Below are positions 61,718 through 64,000 of a stretch of 64,000 nt of DNA, piece by piece. The notes below the pieces were generated by a model. That model searched no databases and had not been told where the DNA came from. It worked only from the letters and a program-made list of their open reading frames with translations. The translations under genes and the position numbers were made by a program. Positions within the stretch are counted from its first letter, which is position 1; each line of letters opens with the position of its first letter. Origin of the DNA: CAZUDO01 sp964618895 (lineage in GTDB: Bacteria > Desulfobacterota > Binatia > DP-6); NCBI GenBank assembly GCA_964618895.1, contig CAZUDO010000041.1, positions 62,001 to 126,000 on the forward strand, given 5' to 3'.

Positions 61718-64000
61718 TCAAGGCGAAGAGCGGCGGTCGTCCCACTCGAGGACGGCCGGGAGGACGATCACGTAGCACACCAGCGTCAGGGTGACGCCGA
61801 GGGTCAGGAGCAGCCCGAACGATGCAATGCCGTGGTGGGAGGCGAATCCCATGCTGCCGAAGCTCAAGGCGGTTGCGAGCGCCGCGTAGAAGACCGCCCG
61901 CGCCGTGCTGCTCGCCAGCACGTCGACCTCGTCCGGTCGTGTGCGGTGGCGGTGGACGAGGTGGACGCCGTTGTCCACCCCCATGCCGACCAGCATCGGC
62001 AGCACGATCACGTTGGCAAAATTGAACGGGCGCCCGAAGAGGGCCATGGCCGCACCCGTGAGCGCGGTGGCGAGCACCAGGGGGAAGAACGCGAGCACCG
62101 TGTCCCACGCGCTCCGCCACAGCAGCACGAGGAAGAGCACCATGCAGCACATCCCCACCGACAGGGCGAGCACCATGGCGTGCCAGGTGACCCGGCCCCA
62201 CTCGACCATCCACACGGCGCTGCCGGTGGCCTCCGGGGCGACCGTGCGCACGCTGTCGACGAAGCGTTCGAGCGCGACGCTGTCGGACACGTCGGCACGG
62301 GGGAAGACCTCGATGCGCGCGCGGCCGTCGGGGGCGACCAGTTGCTCGGTGAGCGTGGCCGGAAGGTCCTGCAGCCGCACGCGTTCCGGGGTCACCAGCG
62401 GGCGAAGGTCGCGGAGCTGTTCGGGGAGCGAGCCGACCAGGCTCGCCTCGAGCCGCCTGAGGGCGGCGCCGGGCGGGCCGCCGCCGAGGAGCCCGTCCAG
62501 GAAGCTGGTGAGCGCGGTGGCGAGCCGGCGCGCGGCGGCGGCGAGGGCCGGGTCCCGGCTTTCGACGCCGGTGCGCGCGGCTTCGTCGGCGAGGCGGTCG
62601 AGGGCTTCCCATTGCTCGGTCGGCGTGCGTGCCGGCACCTCGGCGATCTCGGCCGGCACGAAGTACTCGGCCAGCTCCAGGGTCTCGAGCTTCTCGTCCT
62701 GGGCCGTCGGCACCCAGTCGTGGACGGTGCGCGTGCGGGCCACCGTGTCGAGCGCGGCCAGCCGGCGAGCCATCTCTCCGGTCGCTGCCAGATCGGGCAC
62801 GATCACGTCGATCGTCCACGGCGTCGTCCCCTGGCGCGCGAGCAGGTCGGTGAACGTGGCCACCGACTCGGTCCCGGGATCGCGCAACGCGAGCAGGTTG
62901 TAGTCGAACCGGATGCGCGGCAGGAGCGCCGCCGCCCCGAGCGCGACCAGCACCGCCACCACGCGGATGGGCGCCGCGAAACGCACCGGGAGGTGCTCCA
63001 GCCGGGCCACGAGCGCCGGCGGGGGCGCCGTCCGCACCGGGGGTGGAGCGCCCATGGCGAGGATCGCCGGGACCACCGTGAAGGCGCCCGCGAGGCTCAA
63101 GAACATGCCGCTGCCCGCGATCAGGCCGAGCTGCGCCACGCCGGTGAAGTCGGTGAGCAGGAAGATCCAGAAGCCGATGGCGGTCGTGCAGGCGCTCGAG
63201 AACAGCGCCGGACCCGTGCTGTCCGCCGCGTCGAGCAGGGCGTCGCGGCGGGAGCGGCCGGCGTCCACCAGCTCGACGTAGCGCATGCAGAGATGGATCT
63301 GCAGCTCGCCCCCGAGCCCGATGATGAGGACGTTGACGGTGGCGGAGATCTGGTTCAGGTGCCCGATCAGGAGGGCCGCCACGGCGTTGCTCCACACCAG
63401 GCCCACGAGCAGGCTCGCGAGCAGCGCCCCGGCCACGCGGCGCGAGCGCAGCGCCCACACCACCACCCCGGCGAAGAAGACGAACGACACCACCGCGATC
63501 ACGCGGACCTGGCGGCCGATGGCGAGCAGCTCCTCGTAGTTGAGCACCGGCTCGCCGGTGATCCGCACCCGCACACCGCGTGCCGGCGTGAGGCCGAGCG
63601 CCAGCGCCGCCTGCCGGATGGCCTCGATGTGCGTCTGCACGCCGAGGAGCGTACCGTAGTCGATCTGCGGGCGGAGCGCGACGATGCGCTGGCGGGCCTC
63701 GACCGGGAGCGCCGCCCCGAGGAGCGCCGTGCCCCAGGGATCGGGTGCCGGGCGGCGATCGCGCGTCGCCTCGACCGTCGCCGCTACCCGGTCGAGGGCG
63801 GTCGACAGCTCGAGGCCCACGCGCGTGCCGGTGCGCTCGGCGCCGAGGGCCTGGCGCAGCAGCCCGGCGATCCCGACCAGGCTCGGATCCTGCGCTAGCT
63901 CGGCCAGGAACGGCTGTACCCGGCCGAGACGCGTGACCAGCTCCTCCAACTGCGCCGGCTCGAGGTAGAGGAGGGCGTGACGCGCGAAGAAGGGGCCACC
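61718..64000 (-). CDS. hpnN: RND/MMPL-type transporter, HpnN-like (partial, 5' end off the window)
   Basis: 760 codons are visible; the frame is open at the window edge and begins GGPFFARHALLYLEPAQLEEL, matching the N-terminal half of hopanoid transporter HpnN after its first helix. Two six-helix RND halves: GEPVLNYEELLAIGRQVRVIAVVSFV, then SATVNVLIIGLGGELQIHLCMRYVELV and SSACTTAIGFWIFLLTDF; and FNFANVIVLPMLVGMGVDNGVHLVHRHR and ALSFGSMGFASHHGIASFG. The large periplasmic loops lie between. HpnN moves hopanoids from the inner to the outer membrane. No other hpn gene is inside the window, but more may lie beyond its end. Confidence 0.85.
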   Translation of the reverse strand, partial: GGPFFARHALLYLEPAQLEELVTRLGRVQPFLAELAQDPSLVGIAGLLRQALGAERTGTRVGLELSTALDRVAATVEATRDRRPAPDPWGTALLGAALPVEARQRIVALRPQIDYGTLLGVQTHIEAIRQAALALGLTPARGVRVRITGEPVLNYEELLAIGRQVRVIAVVSFVFFAGVVVWALRSRRVAGALLASLLVGLVWSNAVAALLIGHLNQISATVNVLIIGLGGELQIHLCMRYVELVDAGRSRRDALLDAADSTGPALFSSACTTAIGFWIFLLTDFTGVAQLGLIAGSGMFLSLAGAFTVVPAILAMGAPPPVRTAPPPALVARLEHLPVRFAAPIRVVAVLVALGAAALLPRIRFDYNLLALRDPGTESVATFTDLLARQGTTPWTIDVIVPDLAATGEMARRLAALDTVARTRTVHDWVPTAQDEKLETLELAEYFVPAEIAEVPARTPTEQWEALDRLADEAARTGVESRDPALAAAARRLATALTSFLDGLLGGGPPGAALRRLEASLVGSLPEQLRDLRPLVTPERVRLQDLPATLTEQLVAPDGRARIEVFPRADVSDSVALERFVDSVRTVAPEATGSAVWMVEWGRVTWHAMVLALSVGMCCMVLFLVLLWRSAWDTVLAFFPLVLATALTGAAMALFGRPFNFANVIVLPMLVGMGVDNGVHLVHRHRTRPDEVDVLASSTARAVFYAALATALSFGSMGFASHHGIASFGLLLTLGVTLTLVCYVIVLPAVLEWDDRRSSP

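Overview
The window is about 64 kb of very GC-rich, gene-dense chromosomal DNA carrying roughly 60 protein genes on both strands. There is no rRNA, tRNA, CRISPR array, insertion sequence or recognisable prophage. The gene content points to a free-living, aerobic, hopanoid-making bacterium of deltaproteobacterial type. Candidatus Binatota and Myxococcota are plausible homes, but this is inference: no phylogenetic marker was compared. Supporting traits are a PQQ quinoprotein, an HpnN-type hopanoid transporter, a cytochrome P450, two luciferase-like flavin/F420 oxidoreductases, acyl-CoA carboxylase and dehydrogenase genes, an AtuA homologue, frataxin, and a secreted SBBP-repeat protein with a threonine-rich linker.

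Layout. 1-4.9 kb: a partial quinoprotein, then a structured leader with a 14-codon ORF and a strong intrinsic terminator, then a receiver protein, a hybrid histidine kinase and a broken receiver gene. 4.8-8.6 kb (minus): NhaA, an acetoacetate-decarboxylase-like protein and a D-aminoacylase-type amidohydrolase. 8.7-20.2 kb (mostly plus): phosphofructokinase, a tandem glutaredoxin-like protein, Tex, an FAD dehydrogenase, a membrane-anchored HTH protein and the giant secreted protein. 20.2-28.3 kb (minus): AtuA, small membrane and redox genes, a decayed vapBC module, and a tightly overlapped biotin carboxylase - enoyl-CoA hydratase - threonine deaminase run. 28.4-33.1 kb: a response regulator with a heparinase-like gene, an SCP-x-type thiolase, TetR, and two methyltransferases. 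33.1-35.7 kb: an intact vapBC pair, then a radical SAM/SPASM gene followed by a deiodinase-like gene. 36-44.5 kb: carboxyltransferase, P450, acyl-CoA dehydrogenase, CyaY, an LLM oxidoreductase, an orphan vapC and a GntR-controlled diiron protein. 44.7-46.7 kb: groESL. 46.7-64 kb: assorted enzymes, a DUF6516/HTH pair, a cycloeucalenol-cycloisomerase-like membrane protein, a DTW-domain protein, RNase HI, a split transketolase, an SLC13 permease and the partial HpnN.

The outstanding item is the deiodinase-like gene at 33883-34608 (minus). An in-frame TGA falls exactly at the selenocysteine position of the deiodinase active site (FGSYT-U-PPF), conserved coding sequence continues after it, and a bacterial SECIS-type hairpin starts 11 nt downstream. 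A standard gene caller splits it in two. It probably shares an operon with the radical SAM gene.

Other accessory signals are three PIN-toxin modules in three states of decay, a putative DUF6516/HTH toxin-antitoxin pair, the structured leader with its tiny ORF, and a bacterial homologue of a sterol-pathway isomerase. All calls come from reading the sequence; no database search was run.
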